Source: Thalassotalea algicola (GTDB lineage Bacteria > Pseudomonadota > Gammaproteobacteria > Enterobacterales > Alteromonadaceae). From it: DNA of 64,000 nucleotides. The position numbers and the translations under genes were made by a program. A model generated the notes under the pieces. That model saw only the letters and a program-made list of their open reading frames with translations, was not told where the DNA came from and made no database searches. This document shows, in pieces, positions 17,691-27,602 of the stretch. Location: assembly GCF_012932965.1 (NCBI RefSeq), contig NZ_JABBXH010000005.1, forward strand, positions 124,001-188,000, read 5' to 3'. Each line of letters starts with the position of its first letter. The stretch's first letter is position 1.

Positions 17691-18854
17691 TTATTGCTTT
17701 ATAATAGCTTTTTCCAATAGTTTATTTACTTTTCTTGCTATATTCTCTGATGAAAAGTTTTGGTGAATAAAGTGGCTTTTATCCTCTGATTCTTTCCTTT
17801 TCCTTTGTTCATAACTTTTATTTAACATAGCTTCAGATAAAGTACTAACGTTAAATGAGGGAAGTATTGTTTCTTTTAATGTTTTTATTGTAGGTTCTGG
17901 GCCGCCACAAGAAGAAGAGATAACAGACTTTCCAAGCGCTAACGCTTCGTGAACGGCCACTGAAAATGTTTCGTATGCTGAAGCTAATAAATAACAATCA
18001 GAAGTGGTCATTTCTTTTACTACTTGCGAACGAGGAAGCTCACCTAAAAAATGCACCGCATTATCGACTTTTAGTGTCTTCGAAAGTGTAATCAATTCTT
18101 CTATTTGTTCGCCATTTCCGATGATTTTTAACCTAATGTTTGAGTTGCTTGATAGAGCCTTAGCAAATGCTTTTATTATTACATCAATTTGTTTGATGGG
18201 GCGTAAATAAGCTACGACGACAAAAGTGTAATGGTTACTTTCATTCGGTTGTTCTGGCAGTTTAAAACTATCAACATCAATTATATTCCCTATTATATTT
18301 ATATTTCTATTAACCCCAAATTCATGCAAGTCATTTGCTAAACTTTCTGATACTGCAACAACGCTTGAGGCATTGTCAAAAGCTTGTTTAATTAAAGGGA
18401 CTTCTTTTTTTTGATAATATTTGGTGTGAAAAGACGATGCATGTTCAGTAATAACAAAAGGGATTTTGTATTTTTTTGAAATATAATGTGCAGCGAGACC
18501 AGCAGAGCCAAACGGACCTAAAGCGCAACTGTGTGCATGTAAAACATCAGGGGAACCATTATCTGCTATATATTTTTTGTATAGTTTTTCATATTGCTTA
18601 ATTCTATTCCAAATATTGAATTGTCTTAATTTGGGGATGGTAAAATAGGAGCTTTTGTAGATTGGCAAGCCATCTTTAGTGCATGTCTTTCCGGGTCTCC
18701 AATGTTGTACTCCTTTAAAAGATACAGCGTTAGGGTGGATGATTGCCACTTTATGTCCGAGATTAAGTAAAGCTATAGACTGATCTTTAAAAAAAGAACC
18801 CAAAGTTGGGTTTTTTGTATTTTCAAACCAGGAAGGGAGAACCAAAATATTCAT
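17691..18854 (-). CDS. GT4-family glycosyltransferase
   Basis: This 387-residue GT-B enzyme has the N-terminal acceptor domain (MNILVLPSWFENTKNPTLG) and a C-terminal nucleotide-sugar domain. The GT4 E-x7-E region is seen near residues 295-320 (YETFSVAVHEALALGKSVI), followed by SCGGPEP. It is a retaining transferase that adds one sugar to the lipid-linked repeat unit at the cytoplasmic face. It heads the minus-strand cassette with the flippase and sulfotransferase. Donor sugar cannot be told. Confidence 0.87.
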   Translation of the reverse strand: MNILVLPSWFENTKNPTLGSFFKDQSIALLNLGHKVAIIHPNAVSFKGVQHWRPGKTCTKDGLPIYKSSYFTIPKLRQFNIWNRIKQYEKLYKKYIADNGSPDVLHAHSCALGPFGSAGLAAHYISKKYKIPFVITEHASSFHTKYYQKKEVPLIKQAFDNASSVVAVSESLANDLHEFGVNRNINIIGNIIDVDSFKLPEQPNESNHYTFVVVAYLRPIKQIDVIIKAFAKALSSNSNIRLKIIGNGEQIEELITLSKTLKVDNAVHFLGELPRSQVVKEMTTSDCYLLASAYETFSVAVHEALALGKSVISSSCGGPEPTIKTLKETILPSFNVSTLSEAMLNKSYEQRKRKESEDKSHFIHQNFSSENIARKVNKLLEKAIIKQ

Positions 18855-18916
18855 TAAACTTCACATTAAAACAGGTTGCACAACAAATTATTAAGTTGGC
18901 TTGTTATTGGTGATAA

Positions 18917-19606
18917 ATGATAACATTAAACAAAATTCACAGAAATATTAATTTAAAGAGAATGTTAGGCAGTTTCACCAAACGAATATTCAAGCGTATT
19001 CCTTTATCGTATTACCCATTCAAACCATTTATGCATAAACATAAATGCATTTTTGTTCATATCCCTAAAAATGCAGGTAGTAGTGTATTAGCGCTTTTTA
19101 ATGATAAAAACGGTAGGAAACATGCTAAATGGTACGATTTTTATGAGTCTAATGATTACTTTTTTAAAAAATATGTAAAATTCGCCATAGTTAGAGAGCC
19201 TGTATCTCGCTTAAAATCTGCTTATAGATATGGTATGCAAGGGGGAAATCAATCGCCTTCTGATTTGAAGTTAAAAGAGTATATAGAAGCACATTCACAT
19301 GATTTTGAAAGCTTTGTTGCTAACGTACTTTCATACGATTTCGTAATGGAACAACCTTTATTTTATCCGCAATACTTGTTTGTTTTTGATAGAGAGCTGA
19401 ATTGTAAAGTTGATGAGTTACTAAAGTATGAGAATCTACAAAAGGATTGGCATATGTTTTCTCAAAAGTATTCCTTTCCTAAGGAATTACCTTGGAAGAA
19501 TAGTAGCCAAAAAGTAAAGCAGTTAGAGACGCTTAGTGACATAACTGAGGGTAAAATTAAACAAATATATAACAAGGATTTCATCCTTTTAAACTATAAA
19601 ACTTAG
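18917..19606 (+). CDS. Sulfotransferase family 2 protein
   Basis: This 229-residue protein has the PAPS loop VHIPKNAGSS (residues 47-56) and 3'-phosphate motif VREPVSRLKSAYRYG (92-106). A basic N-terminus (residues 1-40, many Lys/Arg) precedes the domain and lacks a proper membrane helix. It is the third sulfotransferase of the island and differs from the one at 15.7 kb, so the polymer may be sulfated at more than one position. Its 5' end is 62 bases from the divergent GT4 gene. Confidence 0.85.
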   Translation: MITLNKIHRNINLKRMLGSFTKRIFKRIPLSYYPFKPFMHKHKCIFVHIPKNAGSSVLALFNDKNGRKHAKWYDFYESNDYFFKKYVKFAIVREPVSRLKSAYRYGMQGGNQSPSDLKLKEYIEAHSHDFESFVANVLSYDFVMEQPLFYPQYLFVFDRELNCKVDELLKYENLQKDWHMFSQKYSFPKELPWKNSSQKVKQLETLSDITEGKIKQIYNKDFILLNYKT

Positions 19607-19620
19607 TAATTTTATAGTTT
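19591..19620 (+). terminator. AT-rich intrinsic terminator after the third sulfotransferase
   Basis: AAACTATAAAA and TTTTATAGTTT pair perfectly over 11 bp around an 8-base loop that contains the stop codon of the sulfotransferase gene, followed by TCTTCT. The stem has only one G/C pair, so it may be inefficient. Confidence 0.5.
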
Positions 19621-19711
19621 TCTTCTAGTTGCATTTCGTTTGCTTAGGTAGAATACCTATTCATAATTTTTAGTTCGATTTCAGGTAATTATTATTTAAA
19701 GGGGACTTTCA

Positions 19712-20626
19712 TTGCATAGTTTGGATAAAAAACAAGATATTTCATTATCCGAGATCTTTCATGTGTTATTTAAAGCCAAGCTTTTAATTGTTTTAGGAAC
19801 ATTAGTGTTTGCAGCGATTTCCGTTGCTTTTTCTATGTATTTGCCTAATCAATATAAGTCTAAGGCAACAATTATAATTAACACAGAGTCGTCGAGTAAA
19901 CTTGCCTCTTTAGCAGGGAATCTAAGCGGACTTGCTGGCATGGCGGGAATTAGCCTTGGAAAACAGGATAGTTCTAATCCCCTAATAGCCAAGGAGTTAG
20001 TGAGTTCCCAAAAATTTATTTTGGACTTTATAGAAAAAAATAACGTGCTTGTTCCTTTAATGGCTGCTAAGGGATGGGATTCAGTCAATAATAAATTGAT
20101 TTTGGATGCATCTAAATATGACGCACAACATGGGATATGGTTATTAGGTGAAAACCCTAGCAAAAAGTCTTTTCCTAAAAGGGAAAATATTGTTAAGGAA
20201 TTTAAAGAGGTCATTCAGCTATCAGAAGATAGTAAAACTGGAATTATAACTTTGAGTGCGGAATTTTATTCTCCGGCTCTAGCTCAAAAGTGGCTAGAAA
20301 TGTTTATTGATGAAATTAATGAAACAATTCGACAGTCAGACATTGAGCAATCAACTAAGAGTATTAGTTATTTGACTGATTTAATTAATGAAACTGAGAA
20401 TACTCATTTACTTGAAACTTTTAATACGCTGATTCAAGAAGAATCTAAAAAGCTTATGTTAAGTAAAGTGAGACTTGATTATGTGTTTAAACCCATTGAT
20501 CCGCCTAATTTACCTGAAAAAAAATCTAACCCACGAAGAGCTATTATTTGTATCGTTGGCACATTTATCGGAGGATTTTTAATGTGTTTTGGGGTGTTGG
20601 TTCGATATTTCCTAAGTCATAAATAA
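19712..20626 (+). CDS. Wzz-like chain-length determinant protein
   Basis: This 304-residue protein has a membrane helix near 24-44, the Wzz motif YLPNQYKSKATIIIN just after it, a helical periplasmic region and a second membrane helix near 276-298 preceded by the Pro-rich stretch DPPNLPEKKSNPRRA. That is the polysaccharide co-polymerase type 1 plan; there is no tyrosine-kinase domain. It controls chain length of the Wzy product. The TTG start at 19712 is chosen because AAGGGG lies 8 bases before it and no ATG precedes the first helix. Confidence 0.85.
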   Translation: MHSLDKKQDISLSEIFHVLFKAKLLIVLGTLVFAAISVAFSMYLPNQYKSKATIIINTESSSKLASLAGNLSGLAGMAGISLGKQDSSNPLIAKELVSSQKFILDFIEKNNVLVPLMAAKGWDSVNNKLILDASKYDAQHGIWLLGENPSKKSFPKRENIVKEFKEVIQLSEDSKTGIITLSAEFYSPALAQKWLEMFIDEINETIRQSDIEQSTKSISYLTDLINETENTHLLETFNTLIQEESKKLMLSKVRLDYVFKPIDPPNLPEKKSNPRRAIICIVGTFIGGFLMCFGVLVRYFLSHK

Positions 20627-20643
20627 GCACATAAAGGTAATTT

Positions 20644-21759
20644 GTGAAGTCATCTCCACTAAAGATCGCATTTATAGCACCAGGTTCGTTACTTCATACC
20701 GTTAAATGGATTAATGGACTTGCCGCAGATACAAATCTTGCTGTTACTCTTATTACTCAACATAAAATAGAAGATAAAGTGGATGACAGGGTTAACATTC
20801 GATATCTACCCTTTAGCGGTGGCAAAGGGTATATTTTAAATGCACTAGCACTGAACAAAGAAATAAACAGATTGCTCCCCGATGTGATTAACGTTCATTA
20901 TGCAAGTGGCTATGGGACTTTAGCATTATTATCTAATATTAAACCTTATATTTTGTCTGTGTGGGGAAGTGACGTTTATGAATTTCCATTTCAGTCTAAA
21001 TTAAAGTATTGGTTGATTAGAAAGTCACTAAACAATGCTAAAAGAATAGCCTCAACTAGTCATGCTATGGCTAAACAAACACGTACATTAATAGGTGATC
21101 GTAAACTACCTATTGCTATAACTCCATTTGGCGTTGATTTATCACGTTTTAACGCCAAAACTGAACCATTTAACTCTGAATTCATTACCGTAGGAGTAGT
21201 TAAACGCCTAGAATATAAGTATGGCATTGATTTACTAATAGACGCATTTGCGGCTTTGAAAAGTCACTACCGTGATATAGACCGCTCATTCGCCGCCAAA
21301 CTGAAGTTGATGATCGTGGGTGACGGTAGTTTGGAAAATGAGCTAATTGTTCAGTGTGATAAGTTGAACATTTATGAAGATGTAGAGTTTGTTGGAGCGG
21401 TTAACAACAATCAGGTACCTGATTATATTGACCAGATTGATTTATTTGTTGTACCTAGTCGGATTGAAAGTTTCGGTGTAGCTGCAATAGAGGCGTTAGC
21501 CTGTGAACGACCGTGCATCGTAGCTAATACAGGTGGATTGCCTGAGGTAGTCATTAATAAGAATACTGGATTAGTCTGTGATTACGAATCTGCAGAGTCG
21601 ATAGCCCAATGCCTAATTTGGGCAATTGAAAACCCGCAACTTGTCGTTGAAATGGGGAAACAAGGTAGAGAAGACGTATTGCGAAAATATAGTCAGCAAG
21701 CAGCAATTGATATTATGAAAAAAGAATATATAGCCTTCTATGACGACTACAGTAAGTAA
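20644..21759 (+). CDS. GT4-family glycosyltransferase
   Basis: This 371-residue GT-B enzyme starts with GTG at 20644 behind AAAGGT. It shows LKIAFIAPGS at the N-terminus, VWGSDVYEFP near 108, TPFGVDLSRF near 160 and the GT4 donor-site stretch VVPSRIESFGVAAIEALACERPCIV near 276-300. It should extend the lipid-linked repeat unit. It overlaps the Wzy-like gene by 20 bases, so both are on one transcript. Confidence 0.88.
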   Translation: MKSSPLKIAFIAPGSLLHTVKWINGLAADTNLAVTLITQHKIEDKVDDRVNIRYLPFSGGKGYILNALALNKEINRLLPDVINVHYASGYGTLALLSNIKPYILSVWGSDVYEFPFQSKLKYWLIRKSLNNAKRIASTSHAMAKQTRTLIGDRKLPIAITPFGVDLSRFNAKTEPFNSEFITVGVVKRLEYKYGIDLLIDAFAALKSHYRDIDRSFAAKLKLMIVGDGSLENELIVQCDKLNIYEDVEFVGAVNNNQVPDYIDQIDLFVVPSRIESFGVAAIEALACERPCIVANTGGLPEVVINKNTGLVCDYESAESIAQCLIWAIENPQLVVEMGKQGREDVLRKYSQQAAIDIMKKEYIAFYDDYSK

Positions 21760-22978
21760 TATTTATTTAAAAAGCTCGCATGCTTGGCGCTTTGTTGTTT
21801 TTATGGTGTTTCTGGTTGTAGGTCCTTCGCTGGCATTATTGCAACTGAAGGGCTTCCATTTATCTGTTTTTTTTCTAGCCTTAGTAGGCTTTCTATATCT
21901 TATAAAAACTAAAAGCCTTGATATTAAGCAAGCACAGTTATGTATGGTATATTCGGTTTTTATCGGAAGCTGGTTTGTTGTGCATGCATACTTAGGCGTT
22001 ATTTCCACTAGGTATATTACTTATTTATTTTATTTTACTTTCACGTTAGCCGTTTTCTATTTCTCCTTTAGAGCCTTAATTACATTAGAAAAAGAGACGT
22101 TATTTAAGATAATTCAAACGTTTATTTATGTTGATCTATTTATCGTCATGTTGGAAGTGATTGCTAATCAGGCCATATTTAACTTTTATCCGTTAGTAGG
22201 TAGTGAATATCAAGTAGGCTCAGCATTTTGGTCGAATATGAATACCAATGCAACGGCACTTATTTTATTTAATACATCGTTATATTTTCTTAATTTTAAA
22301 CGGGCTTTTTACGTTAATACTATACCACTAATGGTATTGTCATTAGTGGTTGATGCTAAGCTTTGTTTTATAGCAGCGACAGCTCAAATAGTATTAACAC
22401 AAATGTTGGCTAGTGGATTGGCTAGAGTGATCTTTATTACGTCATTGGCAGTCGTTATCCCTATTATCGTGATTGTTTTTCAGCAGCAGCTAAATTATGT
22501 CATTTATACTTTTTATCAAGCTTTAGATTTTCTTTCAAATACTGAGGCGTTAGAAGCCATTGTTTCATCTGGTAACATGTTTTCTGTGGCAATACGTGCC
22601 TTCGCCTTATCTGAAATGTTAAACTTAGTATCTGAATTTTCAATATTAAACTGGGTGTTTGGTATTGGTTTTGGCAACATAAATATTTCTTTCGTTAATA
22701 ACGAATGGGGCGGACTCATTGAATATTTTGCACCACATTTGTTTTATCTAGAAATGACAATTTATGCTGGTATTAATTATTACATATTTTATTTTTTAGT
22801 GATGAAAATTATAGGTGGTAGATTAGCATGGCGCAGTATGTTAATTGCTTGCCCAACGCTTGGCTCAGTTATCGCTATTAGTTCCGCTGTTTACTTTTTA
22901 CCTTTGTATTTCTTTTTAGCGGTATTAGTTTATTGGGAGTACCAGCAATTGAATAAAGAGACATTAAATGCAAAATAA
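21740..22978 (+). CDS. Wzy-like polysaccharide polymerase (O-antigen ligase/polymerase type)
   Basis: This 412-residue polytopic membrane protein has about ten to twelve hydrophobic helices and a longer loop near residues 250-340 (including FGIGFGNINISFVNNEWGG). It has little primary-sequence signature, as is normal for Wzy. Position between glycosyltransferases, downstream of a Wzz-like gene, supports a polymerase that links repeat units in the periplasm. A WaaL-type ligase or EpsG-like protein cannot be excluded. Confidence 0.7.
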   Translation: MTTTVSNIYLKSSHAWRFVVFMVFLVVGPSLALLQLKGFHLSVFFLALVGFLYLIKTKSLDIKQAQLCMVYSVFIGSWFVVHAYLGVISTRYITYLFYFTFTLAVFYFSFRALITLEKETLFKIIQTFIYVDLFIVMLEVIANQAIFNFYPLVGSEYQVGSAFWSNMNTNATALILFNTSLYFLNFKRAFYVNTIPLMVLSLVVDAKLCFIAATAQIVLTQMLASGLARVIFITSLAVVIPIIVIVFQQQLNYVIYTFYQALDFLSNTEALEAIVSSGNMFSVAIRAFALSEMLNLVSEFSILNWVFGIGFGNINISFVNNEWGGLIEYFAPHLFYLEMTIYAGINYYIFYFLVMKIIGGRLAWRSMLIACPTLGSVIAISSAVYFLPLYFFLAVLVYWEYQQLNKETLNAK

Positions 22979-23852
22979 TGCGTTAGTCACAGTTTATATA
23001 GCCACACATAATCGTTCTGACATGCTTATAAGAGCCATAAAGTCAGTATTAAGACAATCATATAGCCCAATTGAAATTATTGTTGCAGATGATTGTTCAA
23101 TTGATGATACCTACCAAAAGCTACAGCCTTTTATTGAAAGTAACCAAGTACGTTATATTAAGAATGAAAAAGCTCAGGGTGCTTGTGTAGCGAGAAACAA
23201 GGCAATAGATATAGCGAAAGGTGAGTTTATTACTGGTATGGATGATGACGATGCTATGGAGCCTAATCGTATTGAGCATCTTTTAGAAGAATACTTATCT
23301 GATGACTATTCATGTATTGCTAGCTCAATTAAAGAGCGAACACCGCAAGGAGACATTGTTCGTAAAATGGACATTGGTGATGTGCATTTGGATGATTTGC
23401 TTCATTATAATATTCTTGGCAATCAAGTGTTAACGCGAACTGAATATTTACGCTCTATAGGTGGTTTTGATCCTGAAATGCCAGCATTTCAAGATTATGA
23501 TACTTGGGTGAGACTAGTGAGCAAGTTTGGTGTAGCGAAAAAATCGACACATGCAAGTTACGTGTGGTTTACCGATCATGCTCATGGCAGAATTAGTGAA
23601 AGTTCCGATAAACGCAAAAAAGCATTTAACAACTTCTACCAGAAACACTCGCCGCTAATGAATCACGCTCATAAAAATTCATTTGAGATTCTCAGACGGA
23701 AATTGGTTAATGAACCATATGGATTTTTCGATTTTATTAAGTTAACAAATAAAGGTAATTGGAAAGCATCACTTTCTTTGTTTGTTAATCAAAACATAAG
23801 AGCACTTAAATACTTATTAGATTTAACACGAACGAAATTTAATTCAAAATAA
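22968..23852 (+). CDS. GT2-family glycosyltransferase
   Basis: This 294-residue GT-A enzyme has the family 2 hallmarks: VYIATHNRSDMLIRAIKSVL at the N-terminus, VADDCSIDDT near 38, the acidic metal-binding GMDDDDAMEPNR near 90-100 and FQDYDTWVRL near 175. It inverts configuration while adding a sugar to the growing repeat unit. It overlaps the Wzy-like gene by 11 bases and shares one base with the next gene (TAATG). Confidence 0.9.
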   Translation: MQNNALVTVYIATHNRSDMLIRAIKSVLRQSYSPIEIIVADDCSIDDTYQKLQPFIESNQVRYIKNEKAQGACVARNKAIDIAKGEFITGMDDDDAMEPNRIEHLLEEYLSDDYSCIASSIKERTPQGDIVRKMDIGDVHLDDLLHYNILGNQVLTRTEYLRSIGGFDPEMPAFQDYDTWVRLVSKFGVAKKSTHASYVWFTDHAHGRISESSDKRKKAFNNFYQKHSPLMNHAHKNSFEILRRKLVNEPYGFFDFIKLTNKGNWKASLSLFVNQNIRALKYLLDLTRTKFNSK

Positions 23853-25075
23853 TGCACATTCTTTTTCTTACAGATAATTTCCCTCCTGAGGGAAACGCGC
23901 CTGCTACACGGACATTCGAGCATGCAAGAGAGTGGGTGAAAGAAGGGCATAAGGTTACAGTGATCACTTGTGCACCAAACTTTCCTGAGGGGAGGGTATT
24001 TGAAGGTTACAAAAATTCTTTATATTCTCGCTCAAATATGGATGGAATTGATGTAGTTAGAGTAAAGACCTTTATTTCTTCTAATGAAGGTTTCGTCCTA
24101 AGAATACTCGACTTTATTTCTTTTATGTTTTCATCGTTTTTGGCCGGATTATTACAGCGAAAAGTAGACGTTATAGTAGCCACATCCCCGCAATTTTTTA
24201 CAGCGGTATCCGGCTGGGCATTATCCACAGTTAAACGCAAAAAGTTTGTTTTTGAATTGCGAGACATATGGCCTGCATCAATTACTGCTGTTGGAGCAAT
24301 GAAAGATTCTTGGGCTATAAAAATTTTAGAAAAACTAGAAATGTTTCTATACCGACGCGCTGATAGCATAATCTCTGTAACTAAATCGTTTAAACAGGAG
24401 TTGATAGAGCGGGGCATTGATGGCGGTAAGATTTCAGTAGTATTAAATGGTGTTGACCTGTCCAAGTACCAGCTACAGAGAAAAAAAGATAAATATTTTT
24501 CTGAAAAGTACAAATTAGAAAATAAGTTTGTTGTTGGTTATATAGGTACACATGGCTTGGCACATGCGCTTGAACATGTCATAGAGGCTGCTGAACTATT
24601 ACAGGCTGATGAAAATATTCGTTTTCTGTTTGCTGGCGGTGGTGCGGCTAAAGATAAATTAGTTAAACTTGTAGATGAAAAGCAGTTGACTAATGTTGTC
24701 TTTATTGCTCGTCAGCCGAAAGAAAGTATGCCTTCTATTTGGAGTTTGTGTGATGTTTCGCTTATTAGCCTACGAGATACGCCACTTTTTAAAACGGTGA
24801 TACCTTCTAAAATATTTGAATCAATGGGGATGGGGCTGCCAATGCTTGCCCCTATTCCTAAAGGAGAAGCGAGTGAAATTATTGAACTGGCAAATGCGGG
24901 TATTATTTGCTCTCCTGAAAATGGCGATACCCTTGCTGAAAAAGTCGTCGAACTTATCAGCTCAGAAAAGCTATTACACCAATATCAACAGAATAGTTTA
25001 GCGGCAGCAGCTCAGTTTGATAGAAAACAAATGGCCAGCTTGATGTTAGATGTTGTAGAGAGGTTAACAAAATAA
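23852..25075 (+). CDS. GT4-family glycosyltransferase (WbuB-like)
   Basis: This 407-residue GT-B enzyme starts LFLTDNFPPEGNAPATRT and contains FELRDIWPASITAVGA near 133, VLNGVDLSKY near 197 and the donor-binding end IPSKIFESMGMGLPMLAP near 320-337. This pattern is close to the WbuB/WcaI-like group that transfers amino sugars such as N-acetylfucosamine, but donor use is not predictable. It closes the four-gene run 20.6-25.1 kb. An A-run/T-run inverted repeat (25084-25115) just after it may act as a weak terminator. Confidence 0.88.
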   Translation: MHILFLTDNFPPEGNAPATRTFEHAREWVKEGHKVTVITCAPNFPEGRVFEGYKNSLYSRSNMDGIDVVRVKTFISSNEGFVLRILDFISFMFSSFLAGLLQRKVDVIVATSPQFFTAVSGWALSTVKRKKFVFELRDIWPASITAVGAMKDSWAIKILEKLEMFLYRRADSIISVTKSFKQELIERGIDGGKISVVLNGVDLSKYQLQRKKDKYFSEKYKLENKFVVGYIGTHGLAHALEHVIEAAELLQADENIRFLFAGGGAAKDKLVKLVDEKQLTNVVFIARQPKESMPSIWSLCDVSLISLRDTPLFKTVIPSKIFESMGMGLPMLAPIPKGEASEIIELANAGIICSPENGDTLAEKVVELISSEKLLHQYQQNSLAAAAQFDRKQMASLMLDVVERLTK

Positions 25076-25137
25076 ATCTAAAAAAAACAACAGGGTAAGG
25101 TTATACTATTGTTTTCCTAAATCTGTTAAGGACAACA

Positions 25138-25209
25138 ATGAAAACCTGCACATGGATAATGGCTACATTTTTATTTATTCAAGGACTAACTGACAAAGTT
25201 GGCCCTTGA
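25138..25209 (+). CDS. Possible 23-residue peptide, doubtful
   Basis: An ATG preceded by AAGGA (10 bases upstream) opens a 23-codon frame with a hydrophobic middle (TWIMATFLFIQGL). The end is followed by an inverted repeat GCCTTGG/CCAAGGC (25212-25240). It may be a tiny membrane peptide, a leader, or the remnant of a signal peptide left after loss of a gene. Nothing else supports it. Confidence 0.25.
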   Translation: MKTCTWIMATFLFIQGLTDKVGP

Positions 25210-25285
25210 ATGCCTTGGTGGTTGAAAATAAATCCAAGGCCTTAGGATTATTTTTTTCATTAATATTAGATTTCGCTGTAATTTT

Positions 25286-27358
25286 TTACTTTGAAATAAT
25301 TACATGCTCACCGTTTTTCAAATCTAATTGCTTGACCACATTGAAATAGGTTCCAACCAGTTGATCTTTTGATGTTGAGGTAATATCAAAGAATGAATTT
25401 GCCAAGCCTGCTCTTGGAGCCGCACAGGTATTACTTTCTATATTATAAATGGCTAAGGAAGCACTACCGACGACATATAATACTTGGTTATCTTCATCTA
25501 AAAACAATTGTTCAACGCCCCAATCACCAGGGGCAAGTATTTCTTCATTATAGGAGCTTAGGCAACTATCTAATATGATTGATTTATCATTGTTTGATAA
25601 GTTAACCGAAAAAATAGCGCCTAATGATTGACTTAATACGTAGGCGATATTGTTTGTTGAGTTAATTTTTACATCAGTTGTACTAGAATTCCCATCCTTG
25701 TTATTTCCAAAGCCACTAGTTAAAGTATTTAATACTTTGGTTGATAAGTCTAGCGCCATTAGTGAAGAGTTTTCTGTGTCAGTAATGAGCAGTTTGTTAT
25801 TTGCTTTATCTAAGTCAAAACCAGTAAATGTTCCCCTGTAATAGTTGCTACTCTTTACATTGATAAGTTCAGTAATAGTTTTGGTAGCGAGGTCAAATAA
25901 ATGCACATTGTTACTAAGCAAAACATAGAGTTGTTGAGACTCGTCATCGATGAGAATGTCGTTAATTGCTCCATAGACGGAAAGGTTTGATAGTGGGCTT
26001 CTATCGCCTGTGCTTAAGTTAATACTATATAACATCTTCGACTCGCTCTCTCCTATATAGAGCTTTTTATTCTTTTTAGAATAAGCAATATCTGTTGGAG
26101 TAGTTAGTTTTCTTCCTTCGCCTATGCCATTTTTAAACGTCTCTTTTCGTTCACCAGTGGATAAGTTTATTTCAATTAATGTGTCAGTGCTTAAGTCTAA
26201 TACCATTAACTCATTATTTTGTTCATCAATTTGGCTATGCCTAAAATAGCCTATTTTTAGGTTGGCTTCATCAGCCTCATTAGATATTCGTGTTAATTCG
26301 CCAGTTGCAATATTTAATTCGATCACTCCACTGCTATCGATCAAGTATGCTAAGCCTGTAATAGAATGTATGTTGATTGATTTTAGTGGTGAATTGTAAG
26401 TGCGTTTTGCTAATTCTGGTGTTTCACCTTCATTAGCGATTGTTAATATTAGATCATCTAAACCAGTAAAATATAATAAGCCATTAAAAAAGGCTAAGCG
26501 CCCTTGTCCTACTTGAGCACCATTATGATAAAAATCATCTAACTTATCAGTCGACATATATAGACTGAGTTTGTCGTTGTCAAAACTATACTTATAGATG
26601 GCTAGTTTGGTTCTTGCTGACCTTAAGCGGACAAGAAAGTATGTCGCATTTTGCGGCTCAACATGCAGCATATCTTCTAATAAAGAATAATCTATTTCTG
26701 GATTATTTTGTTTCATATCATAATTAAATAATGAGACTCCAGAATTTGAGGTCAATGACACAGCTGAAGCTTTTAGGCTTCCCCCATATGAGGAAGCGGT
26801 TATTGCTAACGAAAGTGAGTTGTTATAAGTAATATGACTGCCGCTAATATTACCAACTGAAAGTGTAGATGCTGTTCCATCTGATAAATTTAGTACCATA
26901 ATCCCAGATGAATAGCCTATTAAGCGATGGTTCTCATTATCTATTGTGAACATGTACGGTAAGTCTAAAGAACTTAAGGAAAATTGACCTGCTTTGTTAT
27001 TTCTATGCCCGTTGCTGCTTTGTGTTTGTATATTAATATTTTGTTTAAATGATTTTTTTACCGGAATTTTGGCTTGCCATTGTATTGTTGAGTTTGTTTG
27101 AGAAATGTCAGCCGAGACACCCTCTATAACAATATCTGCTATTCCATCATCTTCCGTTGCTGTTCCTTTTATAGTTAATGTTGACGCATCCGTTTTTGCC
27201 GAGGAAATTGGAAACGTTATTTCAACCTTTGGTGCCAATGACTCATCATTAACAAAAGTAATAGGTGGGTTTTCTTTTTCTGTAGTGTCTTCTTTAACTG
27301 ATTAGCTGTTACAACCAAGTAATAAGAAAAAGACAAGATAACTGATATATTTTTTCAT
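25286..27358 (-). pseudogene. Beta-propeller lipoprotein gene with in-frame stop after the lipobox
   Basis: Read from the ATG at 27358 (behind TGGATTTAATA), the first 18 codons encode a clear lipoprotein signal (MKKYISYLVFFLLLGCNS, Cys16), then codon 19 is TAA (27302-27304), and the same frame runs on for about 670 codons to 25286. The body has a Pro/acid linker, an Ig-like domain (PKVEITFPISS to VIEGVSADIS) and many propeller blades of the type INLSTGE/DLSTG-x-L, like NHL or YVTN-like surface proteins. As given, only a short signal peptide would be made from this start. A TTG at 27238 could restart translation but would make a cytoplasmic protein. Either a very recent nonsense mutation, an assembly or base-call error, or readthrough. 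It is the first of three lipoprotein genes at this end of the polysaccharide locus. Confidence 0.72.
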
Positions 27359-27602
27359 TATTAAATCCATTTAATATTAAGTTTTTATGATCGGATTATT
27401 GAATATATATAAGTTAATTACTAGATTATTTAAATTAATTAATTGAACTTGCATTAAATGGCTTTTTAAAATGTTAATCTCATCAATGCTTACAGCAGAA
27501 TAAAAAAACTTGTAAAATCAGTTCTCTTTTGAATTACACTAAACTAATAAACGAACGATCAGATTCATTCTTGAATCTAATTATCACTGCAATAAAGCTA
27601 TT

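Noticed and set aside
25286-27238. Intact 650-residue protein starting with TTG at 27238
   Set aside because: No ribosome binding site, and the upstream codons continue the same frame to a lipoprotein signal. The TTG frame is better read as the remainder of a gene broken at codon 19.
27105-27305. Plus-strand open frame over the beginning of the propeller gene
   Set aside because: No ribosome binding site; it is antisense to a region with clear protein domains on the minus strand.
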